Shown: one piece after another, positions 25,452 to 33,277 of the stretch
Position numbering within the stretch: the first letter of the stretch is position 1
Layout: every line of letters begins with the position of its first letter
Position numbers and translations under genes: made by a program
Notes under the pieces: generated by a model
What the model was told of the DNA's origin: nothing
Database searches by the model: none
The model's input: only the letters and a program-made list of their open reading frames with translations
Assembly (NCBI GenBank): GCA_965279315.1
Contig: OZ257145.1
Span: 434,001-498,000, forward strand
Origin: JAPWJZ01 sp965279315
GTDB taxonomy: Bacteria > Pseudomonadota > Alphaproteobacteria > Micavibrionales > UBA2020
DNA: 64,000 nucleotides
Reading direction: 5' to 3'

Positions 25452-25730
25452 CTATTGTTTAGTCAAAGGCGGCTTCTGAGCATTCAGTTTTTTAGCATCA
25501 TCCGTGACGTTCGACCCGTATAGCACCGTCACCATACGCTCATCGACTTTGCCATTGCATAAAATGCGGGCAGCTCCTGCCACGCGGGATTTATGATCCC
25601 ACTCTGGATTAGTCTTATCCAGTTCCGCCACATCTTGCGTGAAATGAGTTTCCACGGAAACACACTCATTTCCCCTGCCCGCTTTAGACGAAAATTTATC
25701 GCGCAGCTTTTTGAAGAATTTCATGGCCAT
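25452..25730 (-). CDS. Small hypothetical protein, 92 aa
   Basis: This protein has a strongly basic N-terminus (MAMKFFKKLRDKFSSKAGRG) and a mixed C-terminal part with two cysteines (NECVSVETHF, ARILCNGKVD). I do not recognise it. AACGAGG lies 7 bp upstream of the chosen ATG, and a TTG one codon earlier is also possible. It stands alone in a repeat-rich, gene-poor stretch after uvrA. Its reality rests on the ribosome-binding site and the absence of competing frames. Confidence 0.5.
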   Translation of the reverse strand: MAMKFFKKLRDKFSSKAGRGNECVSVETHFTQDVAELDKTNPEWDHKSRVAGAARILCNGKVDERMVTVLYGSNVTDDAKKLNAQKPPLTKQ

Positions 25731-25824
25731 CAAGGCACCTCGTTGAAGTCTGGTTTTTTCATTTTAAAAGACTGCATCATAGGAGGCGATTGGTAATTTC
25801 ACCATACAAAAGCGTTATTCGGCT

Positions 25825-26040
25825 TCATACCCTTCGTGCCCGGTTAACGCACTTAGCTTGTGTCTCGGGCCTCAAGCCTTCTTCTTTGCGGGTCTGTACG
25901 ATATCTGCCCGCCGATATGAAATAGCCATTAGTGTCGGGTGTTTAGAAGAAATCATTTGCCAGATTACGGTATTTTTTGTATTGCATTTTGCAGGTCGAG
26001 TGCTTTTCCGGACAAGATGATTTTGATTTGTGTTTCTCAT
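25825..26040 (-). CDS. Very basic small hypothetical protein, 71 aa (doubtful)
   Basis: The frame starting MRNTNQNHLVRKSTRPAKC has a GGCGGGGGGAC ribosome-binding-like run 5-7 bp upstream of the ATG. The product is rich in Arg, Lys and Asn, with two cysteines and no hydrophobic helix. It lies in an AT-richer, gene-poor region. There is no recognisable family. It could be a nucleic-acid-binding peptide or chance. Confidence 0.3.
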   Translation of the reverse strand: MRNTNQNHLVRKSTRPAKCNTKNTVIWQMISSKHPTLMAISYRRADIVQTRKEEGLRPETQAKCVNRARRV

Positions 26041-26317
26041 CTGTCCCCCCGCCTTCAACCGCTTCCCGTCTTTCTCTCTCGCGGTTTATGACAATCATCT
26101 AAATCAATAACCCTGAAAGATTTTCTAATACAGCCGTATTAAAGATAGGGGATGGACATAACATGATTTCATAAATAGGATCGCGGCGGTTTCGAAAAAT
26201 GATTCTCTGCCGGAGCATTTTCGCGCATGCAGCATGCGGCGCAGGGCCCAAGGCGGAATAGAGGAATAAATTTTCGAACATTTACGAAGAAGCTTCATTT
26301 TGAAAGGTAGCACTACA
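26041..26317. other. Gene-free AT-rich leader before the 274-aa membrane protein
   Basis: I find no supported gene in this 277-bp stretch. It must hold the promoter of the following gene. GAAAGGTAG at 26301-26309 is the downstream gene's ribosome-binding site. The rest is AT-rich without a strong hairpin. Confidence 0.5.
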
Positions 26318-27142
26318 ATGGCCGAACCCCGTCAGCTGACAGAAAAAGAACTCGAAGCCCGCAAAGAGATCGTTATTCCGATAAAGCCGAAAGAGCTGTG
26401 GAACGCGTACACGAAATACATTTTCGAAAAGCCCCTGCAAGGCCTGACCTGGCTCGCACAGAAACTGGACAACGTGTCGGTTTCGAAAAAACTGCGCTCC
26501 GGCCCCCTCGCATTCCTCGGCATGCCCGCTGGCATCATCGGCCGCAACACCTCGCGCGCTGTCAGCCATCTCGCTAACGGCAAATACCTGCACACCGCAC
26601 AATGGCTGGGCGGCGGCGCTGCTGCTCTCGCTTCCTGGTACGTGGCCGGTTCCGCACTTGCTGCGACGCTGGGTAACACCGCCGTTGCCGCTATCGGCGG
26701 CAAAATCGCCGTGACCGCAATCGCTGCTGCCGTGACCGTCCCCGTGATGGTGCCTGCTGCAATGATCGGCGTTGCCGGCTTCTCGCTGGCTGTCGGCGCA
26801 GTCATCGCCGCGATCTCCCTCGCTCCCGCTGCGCTGAACCTGATCACCGGCACCCGCCGTTCGATCGACTATGCGCAAGGCATCCGCGGCGTCGATTACG
26901 ACGGCGCGAAAGAGAAGAAAGAGATCGACTACAACTCGCTGCGCGCCATCGAAGAGCGCAAGACCTACCAGGAAGTGAAATACAACCTGGGCAGCCTGTC
27001 TGACGAACACCAGAAAGACATCTACGAAGGCCTCGCACAACGCTTTGCCAAAGCTGCCGCAAAAGCAGCCGAGCAAGACGATGCAGCCCCCGTGGCACTG
27101 CCCGCTGCAAAAGCCGGCATCACCGTCACGCCGAAGCCCTAA
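26318..27142 (+). CDS. Hypothetical membrane protein, 274 aa
   Basis: The N-terminal 60 residues are soluble and charged (LTEKELEARKEIVIPIKPKE). Residues about 95-190 form three or four Ala/Gly/Val-rich hydrophobic helices (LGGGAAALASWYVAGSALAA, TAVAAIGGKIAVTAIAAAVT, PAAMIGVAGFSLAVGAVIAA). The remaining 85 residues are charged, helical and cytoplasmic-looking (GAKEKKEIDYNSLRAIEERK), ending in an Ala-rich tail. I do not recognise the family. The ATG at 26318 is preceded by GAAAGGTAG. A terminator follows. Codon choice looks like that of well-expressed genes here. Confidence 0.7.
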   Translation: MAEPRQLTEKELEARKEIVIPIKPKELWNAYTKYIFEKPLQGLTWLAQKLDNVSVSKKLRSGPLAFLGMPAGIIGRNTSRAVSHLANGKYLHTAQWLGGGAAALASWYVAGSALAATLGNTAVAAIGGKIAVTAIAAAVTVPVMVPAAMIGVAGFSLAVGAVIAAISLAPAALNLITGTRRSIDYAQGIRGVDYDGAKEKKEIDYNSLRAIEERKTYQEVKYNLGSLSDEHQKDIYEGLAQRFAKAAAKAAEQDDAAPVALPAAKAGITVTPKP

Positions 27143-27164
27143 TCGCTTCTGCGGCTAAAAAATG

Positions 27165-27201
27165 CGCCCGCCAGCGGAAATCCGCGGCGGGCGTTTTTTT
27201 T
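27165..27201. terminator. Rho-independent terminator between convergent genes
   Basis: CGCCCGCC (27165-27172) and GGCGGGCG (27186-27193) form an 8-bp stem, with an inner GCGGA/TCCGC pairing, then eight T (27194-27201). It is also preceded by A-rich DNA, so it could serve the convergent AHSA1 gene. Confidence 0.9.
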
Positions 27202-27214
27202 GCGCGAAAAAAAA

Positions 27215-27673
27215 TCAGGCGGCAGCGCTGCAGCTTTTCATCGCACCCATGTCCAGCGGCTTGCCGGTTTCAAGGAAGGATTTGAGGCTGGACAGCACCC
27301 GCGGCCAGCCGTTGGAAACCTTGCCCGCCATGCCGGAGCCTTGCTTGAACTGCCCGTGAACGACGCTGAGCGACACCATGTCGCCCACCACTTCGATGTC
27401 GAATGACACTTGCGAAACATCGGTCAGGTCTTCGGGCGCGGCCCAGCTGAGGACAAGGCGTTTCGGCGGCTCGCTTTCCAGCACGCGGCCAACAACCAGC
27501 GCATGGCCGTCGCCGGCATGTGCATGCGTCCATTCCGATCCCTGTTTCCAGTCGGAGAGGTTGTTGTGCCCCCAATATTGCCGGGTGAATTCGGGGTTTG
27601 TCAGCGCGGCCCAGAGTTTTTCCGGCGTGGTCTTGATGTAGCTCGTATAGATAAAATCGCGTGGTTCGGTCAT
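27215..27673 (-). CDS. SRPBCC / AHSA1-domain protein
   Basis: The 152-aa protein has the helix-grip START-like pattern of Hsp90-activator homologues: FIYTSYIKTTPEKLWAALTN at the N-terminus, FTRQYWGHNNLSDWKQGSEW, PPKRLVLSWAAPED, then GWPRVLSSLKSFLETG at the end. Such proteins bind hydrophobic ligands in a cavity. It overlaps the upstream ArsR-type regulator by 4 bases (ATGA), the classic bacterial pairing of ArsR with an AHSA1 partner, so they form one operon. The ligand is unknown. Confidence 0.87.
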   Translation of the reverse strand: MTEPRDFIYTSYIKTTPEKLWAALTNPEFTRQYWGHNNLSDWKQGSEWTHAHAGDGHALVVGRVLESEPPKRLVLSWAAPEDLTDVSQVSFDIEVVGDMVSLSVVHGQFKQGSGMAGKVSNGWPRVLSSLKSFLETGKPLDMGAMKSCSAAA

Positions 27674-28014
27674 TTTTTGTCTCCCTCTTTTAATGATTGT
27701 TGTTCCAGTGCCTGTTTCAAATTTTGCAGCGCGTTCAATCGTTCCTGTTCAAACTGGTGCGTCCAGCGCGTGTAGATCTCGTTGATCGGCACGGGGTTCA
27801 GGTAATGCAGTTTCTCCCGCCCCCGTTTTTTGGTGACGACAAGGTTCGCGGCCTCCAGCAACGCCAGATGCTTGGTCACTGCCTGCCGCGTCATGTCATG
27901 GCTCTCGCACAACTCCGTCAGCGTCAGCCCGCCGTTGTCGCGCAGGCGGTCAAGCAGCTGGCGGCGGCTGGAATCAGCAAGCGCCTTGAACACTTTGTCT
28001 TCGTCGGTCACCAT
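27670..28014 (-). CDS. ArsR-family winged-helix transcriptional regulator
   Basis: The 114-aa protein has the compact ArsR helix-turn-helix: VFKALADSSRRQLLDRL, GGLTLTELCESHDMTRQAVT and KHLALLEAANLVVTKKRG. It lacks the CxCxxC metal site of ArsR/SmtB, so it belongs to the non-metal branch usually found with AHSA1 proteins. It probably represses its own operon. The gene starts in a gene-free gap of about 170 bp. A PPDK-like longer N-terminus is not needed. Confidence 0.9.
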   Translation of the reverse strand: MVTDEDKVFKALADSSRRQLLDRLRDNGGLTLTELCESHDMTRQAVTKHLALLEAANLVVTKKRGREKLHYLNPVPINEIYTRWTHQFEQERLNALQNLKQALEQQSLKEGDKK

Positions 28015-28185
28015 AGGTTATTATATGCAACTATTTGGTTGCATGTCAAGACCTGAGTAATGTTGATGGCGGTTTTACTGGCAGAAACAAGGGATTACAG
28101 GATAATAATTGCGCTTTTCGCAATATTATGTTACTGTTAAGCAGATAAACGGTTATTGAACATGGTGAATAGAAAGTACTGATAA

Positions 28186-28908
28186 CTAGCCAAGCGACGG
28201 GCGCTGGGGCGGCGGCTTGGTCTTGTCGGGGTCGCGGCGCCGCGTCCAGTCGCGCAGGTCAAGCTCGGATGCGCCTTCCATCTTGGCCTTGTTGTAAAGC
28301 TCCATGAAGGCGGGGCGGGGCATGTCGATCAGGATAGCGGTTTCGCCGAACGGGCCCTTGTCGTAGAGCAGTGCGAGCTTCGTCGCCTTGCCGTTCTTGC
28401 CCTGCTCGACGCCCTCGACCTTCGCCCAGTTGATGCGGTCGTCGGTCACGAAGAACATCTGGAAGTTCTGCTCTTCCGACTGGCGCACGAAAACCGCAAG
28501 CTTCAGCGGCTTGTTTACCAGCGGGCGCTTGCCCGCGTCGGCAGCAGGCGCTTCCTCGGCGGCGGGATTGAATTTTTTGGCGAGGCGCACGGCCTGCACA
28601 TTGCCCACCGCCTTGCCGGTGATCAGCGTCAGGTCGATGCCGTTGCCGGTGGACATGTCGGGCTCGTAGACAGCCTGGCGCAGGCGCTCGAAGCCCATAA
28701 CGACGGGAATGGTGACGCCATTCTTCAGCGTCATCGCTGAAATGTCGTTGTCGATCTGGAAGACGTAATCGACGGCGCTGGCCTTGAACGCAATCTGCCG
28801 CCAGCCGCCGTCCGCGCCCTCGACGGGCGCAAAGGCCGTGATGACCAGGTCATCGCCGTTGCCCATCGTGAACACCTTGGGCAGTTTGCTGGAAAGCCCG
28901 GGGTTCAT
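28186..28908 (-). CDS. Hypothetical protein, 240 aa, second of a coupled pair
   Basis: I do not recognise this soluble protein. A hydrophobic-strand-plus-helix unit occurs twice: near residues 60-105 (KNGVTIPVVMGFERLRQAV then GIDLTLITG) and near the C-terminus (ETAILIDMPRPAFMELYNKA then ELDLRDW). The same layout occurs in the upstream neighbour, so the two may be paralogues. An Ala/Glu-rich linker (PAAEEAPAADAGKR) separates the halves. The C-terminal tail is Pro/Lys-rich. It overlaps the upstream gene by 4 bases, so the two are translationally coupled. Confidence 0.68.
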   Translation of the reverse strand: MNPGLSSKLPKVFTMGNGDDLVITAFAPVEGADGGWRQIAFKASAVDYVFQIDNDISAMTLKNGVTIPVVMGFERLRQAVYEPDMSTGNGIDLTLITGKAVGNVQAVRLAKKFNPAAEEAPAADAGKRPLVNKPLKLAVFVRQSEEQNFQMFFVTDDRINWAKVEGVEQGKNGKATKLALLYDKGPFGETAILIDMPRPAFMELYNKAKMEGASELDLRDWTRRRDPDKTKPPPQRPSLG

Positions 28909-29594
28909 GGGCTCAAGCCGTTCTGTTTGCGCTTCTCCGGCGGAATTTCGGTGCCCTTGCGCATCGACAGTTCGCGCAAATCGACGTCCGTCTGGCCGTT
29001 CGCCAGCGCGTTTTTCACGGCGGCATTGAAGGCGTCGAGTTCGACCTCGGTGATCGCTTCTTCCGCGCGCAGCCCGAATTTGGCAGGATCGCGGAAATTG
29101 AATTTCGTGTTCGTGCCGCCCATGATGCTGCCGCCGGAGGCGAGCGAAGCGCGCACGATATCGCCGCCCGTAAAGGCCACTTCGCGGAAATCCGTTTTCT
29201 GCGACGTGCGGATGGACAGGCGAAAGGTCAGCGCGTTGAAGGCCTTGTTGCGCTCGCGCTCGGCCGCTTCCTCGAATTCCTGTTTCAGTTTCGCGGCAAG
29301 ATTTTTGCGCGGGGTGAGGTTGGTGACGGATGTCAGATCCAGCACCGTGTCTTCCGCCTCGCGCAGGCGCTTGCGCAGGTCTGCATGGGACAGGTTCACC
29401 ACGATCTCGCGCCCGCCATCGAGCTTCAGCAGCGCATTCTTTTCGCCGAGGCTTTGCATTTCCGTGATGGTCTTGACGGGGAAGGAAAAGGTATCGGTCG
29501 CGGATATGCCCTCTTGCCCGGCGACGAGGACATCAATCCACAAATCGCCGCGGTCGAAGTTGAAGGTCTTGAATAGCTTGGATTTGGAATCCAC
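28905..29594 (-). CDS. Hypothetical protein, 229 aa, first of a coupled pair
   Basis: This soluble protein has no recognised family. Residues about 55-95 (GGREIVVNLSHADLRKRLRE then DTVLDLTSVT) mirror the repeated unit of the downstream protein, and the C-terminus has EVELDAFNAAVKNALANGQT followed by DVDLREL. A central basic helix (KLKQEFEEAAERERNKAFNA) precedes an FREVAFTGGDIVRASLASGG segment. The ATGA overlap links it to the downstream gene. There is no signal peptide or membrane helix. Function cannot be assigned. Confidence 0.68.
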   Translation of the reverse strand: MDSKSKLFKTFNFDRGDLWIDVLVAGQEGISATDTFSFPVKTITEMQSLGEKNALLKLDGGREIVVNLSHADLRKRLREAEDTVLDLTSVTNLTPRKNLAAKLKQEFEEAAERERNKAFNALTFRLSIRTSQKTDFREVAFTGGDIVRASLASGGSIMGGTNTKFNFRDPAKFGLRAEEAITEVELDAFNAAVKNALANGQTDVDLRELSMRKGTEIPPEKRKQNGLSP

Positions 29595-29679
29595 GCGCGT
29601 CTGCTCCGTCAGGAAAACTGCTGCGCTACCCTATCAAAGCGGGTTTCTTATGTCAATTCAAAGAGATAAGGCAGGTAAA

Positions 29680-30591
29680 TCAATTAGATAGACCCTTGGC
29701 CGGCTTGCTTTCCGGCCAGCGGTTATGGATCCACAGCCATTGTTCCGGCCGTTCGCGAATCCACATCTCCAGATGCCGGTTCACCTCGGTCATGATGCGG
29801 CGGTAATCGGCGTCGCGGTCACCGGTGTCGATCGCGGGAATAGATTTTTCAATCGTGATGCGGAACCGCGCGCCCTGCAGCCGTTCGATGCGCAAGGGGC
29901 AGAGGCCGCAGCCGACGCGCACGGTAAATTGCGCAACGCCAGGCCCCGTCATTGCGTCATGGCCGAAGAACGGGATCGCAAGGCCTTCGTTCATTTTCTG
30001 ATCGACCAGAATGCCGAGCGACTGTTTTTTGCGCAGGACCGATAAAATTTCCCGCGCGCCTTCCGTGCCCTTGGGGATCTGCCCGACCGCCCCCGCCGAC
30101 CGCGCATGGCGCAACAACCCGTCGACATAGGGGTTATTCGGGCGGCGATAGACAACATGCAGCGCCATCCCGATGCGTTTCGCGCAGATGGGCGGGATTT
30201 CCCAATTCGCCAGATGCCCGCCGAAAAAAATCGCAGGCTTGCCGCTGGCCAGCACATCGCGCGCGTTTTCCATACCGGATAAATCGACGCGGTCGGCAGT
30301 TTTTTTCAGGTGCGGATATTCGGCGATGACGCGGCCAAGGTTATCCCACATGCCCGCCACAATCTCTTTTTTCTCGGCATCCGTTTTTTCGGGCAGCGCA
30401 AGCGCGAGGTTGCGGTATGCCGTGCGCGTGACGCCAAGGCGCGGGCCGAGGCGGCGCATGATCCAGCCGCCAAGGTTCGATGCGGCATCAAGCGGCAGAA
30501 GCGCGAAAAAACCATAGATGATATAGGCGGCCACGGTTTCAAACGCATAGCTGATGCGTTTTGCGACGGGCAGCGGGCGCGCGCGCGTCAT
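29680..30591 (-). CDS. lpxL: Lipid A biosynthesis acyltransferase (LpxL/HtrB family)
   Basis: The 303-aa protein has an N-terminal membrane anchor (TVAAYIIYGFFALLPLDAA) and the acyltransferase motif H-x4-E in FFGGHLANWEI. This His/Glu pair defines LpxL/LpxM. RRPNNPYVDGLLR and the C-terminal HLEMWIRERPEQWLWIHNRW are also diagnostic. It adds a secondary acyl chain to Kdo2-lipid IVA at the inner membrane. The ATG at 30591 overlaps the lpxK stop by 4 bases; the longer frame runs into lpxK. Last gene of the waaA-lpxK-lpxL operon. Confidence 0.93.
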   Translation of the reverse strand: MTRARPLPVAKRISYAFETVAAYIIYGFFALLPLDAASNLGGWIMRRLGPRLGVTRTAYRNLALALPEKTDAEKKEIVAGMWDNLGRVIAEYPHLKKTADRVDLSGMENARDVLASGKPAIFFGGHLANWEIPPICAKRIGMALHVVYRRPNNPYVDGLLRHARSAGAVGQIPKGTEGAREILSVLRKKQSLGILVDQKMNEGLAIPFFGHDAMTGPGVAQFTVRVGCGLCPLRIERLQGARFRITIEKSIPAIDTGDRDADYRRIMTEVNRHLEMWIRERPEQWLWIHNRWPESKPAKGLSN

Positions 30592-31592
30592 GTCCAGTTT
30601 TTCCGCAGCTGCGCCGCGATGCAATCCAGCACGCCGGCAGCATCCTGCCATTGCAGGTGAACGGTGAATTTGCGCACCTTCGCCTTCAATGCCGGCGGCA
30701 GGCGCACATGGTCTTTCGCGGTCGTCACGATGATGGCATTCTTGGCCTCCGCCGCCGCGACCAGTTCGCGCAGGTCCTCATCGACATAGGCGCAATGGTC
30801 GGGGAAGCTGCCCCAGCCCTCCAGCATCGCGCCCGCCGCAATCAGGCTGTCGCGGAATTTTTCTGGCCGCCCGATGCCCGCGAAGGCAAAGACGGGCTTG
30901 CCGAACAAATCGGGGTTTTCGGTATCGGGACGCAGGACGGCGGCGAAGAGCGGGATGTCGGCGTATTTTTTGATCGTTTCGGCAACGCCCGCTTTATCCT
31001 CGCCCACGATCACGGCGGCATGGGCGCGCGCGAGTCCTTTGGCGATATTCTCGCGCAAGGGGCCTGCGGGCATGACCTGCCCGTTGCCGAAACCGACCGC
31101 GCCATCGACCACGACCAGCGCGAAATCCTTGTGGATGCCGGGGTTCTGGTAGCCATCATCCATGATGATGATGGTGGCGCCGGTATCAATCGCCGCCTGC
31201 GCGCCGAGCGGGCGGGAGGTTGCAACCCATGTCGGCGCTTTTTCAACGAGCAGCAGGGCTTCGTCACCCACATCGGCGGCGGTGTCGCGGCCGGGGGAAA
31301 CCTGCAGCGGGCCTTCCTCTTCACCGCCATAGCCGCGCGTCAGGATATGCGGGTTATACCCCGCATCCTGCAGCAGCGTGACAAGCGACATCACGACCGG
31401 TGTTTTGCCCGCGCCGCCCGTGGTGAGGTTGCCGACGCAGATCACGGGGCGCGCTAGCGGCACGGGATAATAAAAATCAAACCGTTTTTCAACGACCCAG
31501 CCATAAATCCTGCCGAAGGGCGCAAGAAGTTTTGCGGCCAGCCTGAATTTTTTCTGCGTCTGGTCGTACCAGTAGGGCGGCGTGCGCATCAT
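30588..31592 (-). CDS. lpxK: Tetraacyldisaccharide 4'-kinase
   Basis: The 334-aa protein carries the LpxK P-loop GNLTTGGAGKTPVVMSL near residue 53 and the family stretches ILTRGYGG, VGDEALLL and IIIMDDGYQNPGIHKDFALV near residues 90-160. MPAGPLREN follows. It phosphorylates the 4' position of the lipid A disaccharide on the cytoplasmic face. An N-terminal amphipathic anchor is expected from KLAAKLLAPFGRIYGW-like residues. Overlaps of 4 bases join it to waaA upstream and lpxL downstream. Confidence 0.96.
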   Translation of the reverse strand: MMRTPPYWYDQTQKKFRLAAKLLAPFGRIYGWVVEKRFDFYYPVPLARPVICVGNLTTGGAGKTPVVMSLVTLLQDAGYNPHILTRGYGGEEEGPLQVSPGRDTAADVGDEALLLVEKAPTWVATSRPLGAQAAIDTGATIIIMDDGYQNPGIHKDFALVVVDGAVGFGNGQVMPAGPLRENIAKGLARAHAAVIVGEDKAGVAETIKKYADIPLFAAVLRPDTENPDLFGKPVFAFAGIGRPEKFRDSLIAAGAMLEGWGSFPDHCAYVDEDLRELVAAAEAKNAIIVTTAKDHVRLPPALKAKVRKFTVHLQWQDAAGVLDCIAAQLRKNWT

Positions 31593-32869
31593 GGCGTCCC
31601 CGCGCGCGGCTGCAGGGCGGCATCCAGATAGGGATCAAGCAGCGTGGCAAGGCCGGATGCCGCAACCGCTTTATCTTCGGTCAGCCATTTGGCGTTATCG
31701 GCATAGGTTTCGACGCTGTCGGGCGCAGCCAGCGCCGCTGCCAGTTTCGCCTGCAACGCAGCCGCATCGGCAACCTGTATCGCCGCCTGCGCGGACTGGA
31801 AATCCTCGTTGATCGTGATGAAGTTATACATTTGCGGGCCGTAGAAAATCACGCAGCCCAGCTGCGCCGGCTCGATCGGGTTATGGCCGCCGATATCGGC
31901 GAAGGATCCGCCGATGACGGTGAATTTGCACAAGCGGTAGAAAAGCCCCAGCTCGCCCATCGTGTCGGCGATATAAATGTCCTTGAGCGCATCACCGCGC
32001 GAACGCAGCCCCGCGCCCAGTCCCTGCGCCTGCGCAAGCGCCAGCACATCGGGCCCGCGCGGCGCATGGCGCGGTACGATGATCGTCAACAGGTCGGGGA
32101 ATTGCGCCCGCAATGCCGCATGGGTGTCGAGCGCGATTTTTTCTTCCCCCGCATGGGTGCTGGCCCAGAGCAGCAATCTGCGCCCCGCCGTTTGCGCCTG
32201 CATCGCCGCCAGTTTTTCGGCATCTACCGGCAATGGCGCCGCCGCATATTTCACATTCGCCGTCACAATCACGTTCTGCGCGCCCAGCTGCTGCAGCCGC
32301 GCGGCCTCGCCTTCATTCTGCGCAAGGCACAGGTCGAAGACGGACAGGATGCCTGCCGCCGTTTTCTTCGCCCATTTCCAGCGGCGGAAACTGCCATCCG
32401 ACATGCGCGCATTCATCAGCACCGCGGGAATGCCGCGCGCCTTGATGGCCGACAGCATGTTCGGCCAGAATTCGGATTCCGACCAGACGACGAAATCGGG
32501 ATGCCAATGCGCAAGGAAGGTGTCGACCCAGGCCGGATGGTCGACCGGCATATATTGGTGGAACGCGCCTGCGGGCAGCCGGTCGGCCATCAGGCGCGCC
32601 GATGCGACAGTGCCCGTCGTGACCATCACCTGCAATCCGGGGCGGGTTTCCAGCACGCGGGAAATGATCGAGAGCAGCGAGAGGGATTCACCCACGGAGG
32701 CGGCATGAAACCAGACAAGCGCACCCGTCGCACGCGGCAGCCTGGCGCGGCCGCGGCGTTCATGCGCGCGCGCGGGGTCTTCTTTGCCCCGGCTTTCGCG
32801 CTTTTTAAGGTAAGCTTCCAGAAGCGGCGTTCCGGCGCGCATCATGGCTTTATAGACGTTCAACAACAT
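31589..32869 (-). CDS. waaA: 3-deoxy-D-manno-octulosonic acid (Kdo) transferase
   Basis: This 426-aa GT30 glycosyltransferase has the catalytic-Glu motif WFHAASVGESLSLLSI near residue 55, then VTTGTVASARLM, HQYMPVDHPAWVDTFLAHW, and in the C-terminal domain VIGGSFADIGGHNPIEPAQL. These are WaaA/KdtA hallmarks. It transfers Kdo from CMP-Kdo to lipid IVA. Whether it adds one or two residues cannot be told. A short N-terminal hydrophobic region is present. It is the first gene of the lipid A operon, divergent from the 84-aa gene at 32981. Confidence 0.96.
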   Translation of the reverse strand: MLLNVYKAMMRAGTPLLEAYLKKRESRGKEDPARAHERRGRARLPRATGALVWFHAASVGESLSLLSIISRVLETRPGLQVMVTTGTVASARLMADRLPAGAFHQYMPVDHPAWVDTFLAHWHPDFVVWSESEFWPNMLSAIKARGIPAVLMNARMSDGSFRRWKWAKKTAAGILSVFDLCLAQNEGEAARLQQLGAQNVIVTANVKYAAAPLPVDAEKLAAMQAQTAGRRLLLWASTHAGEEKIALDTHAALRAQFPDLLTIIVPRHAPRGPDVLALAQAQGLGAGLRSRGDALKDIYIADTMGELGLFYRLCKFTVIGGSFADIGGHNPIEPAQLGCVIFYGPQMYNFITINEDFQSAQAAIQVADAAALQAKLAAALAAPDSVETYADNAKWLTEDKAVAASGLATLLDPYLDAALQPRAGTP

Positions 32870-32980
32870 GCCCTCGTTCCTGCTTCAAGATTGGGGTTTT
32901 TGGCGGTGAATGCAAGCATTTCTTGCATAACAGGCGCAGACGGGGCTAAAATTAAGCCATGTAAAACAGGATGTTAAACC

Positions 32981-33235
32981 ATGAGCAGCCGCGACAAAGC
33001 ACTCGAGATCCTGAAAAAACAGATGCAGGTGCAAAAAGAGCGCCTCGACCCCAAACTGCTGCAGATCGCGGGCAAGGCCGCCGCATTGAAACAGGAAGGC
33101 AAGGCACAAAAAGACATGGTGCCTTACGACCGTGAAGCCGCCGCGAAAGCCGTGCAGTTATTCCTGAAAAACCATGACGACCGCGCCGATTTCGAGCAAC
33201 GCCTGCTGGCGATGCTGCGGCGCGACCAGCATTAA
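32981..33235 (+). CDS. Small helical hypothetical protein, 84 aa
   Basis: The product is highly charged and predicted to be almost all helix (DKALEILKKQMQVQKERL, REAAAKAVQLFLKNHDDR, FEQRLLAMLRRDQH). AGGA about 9 bp upstream of the ATG is an acceptable ribosome-binding site. It is transcribed divergently from waaA and convergently with the four-paralogue cluster. No known family was recognised. The clean frame and codon use favour a real gene. Confidence 0.65.
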   Translation: MSSRDKALEILKKQMQVQKERLDPKLLQIAGKAAALKQEGKAQKDMVPYDREAAAKAVQLFLKNHDDRADFEQRLLAMLRRDQH

Positions 33236-33253
33236 CCGGCCTGGATCCCCCGC

Positions 33254-33277
33254 GCCTTACATACCGCCTTACATACC
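33254..33277. repeat. Perfect 12-bp tandem duplication over the end of a coding region
   Basis: GCCTTACATACC occurs twice in a row (33254-33265, 33266-33277). The right copy contains the stop codon of the 415-aa minus-strand gene, so the duplication repeats the last codons and the stop just beyond it. Confidence 0.8.
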
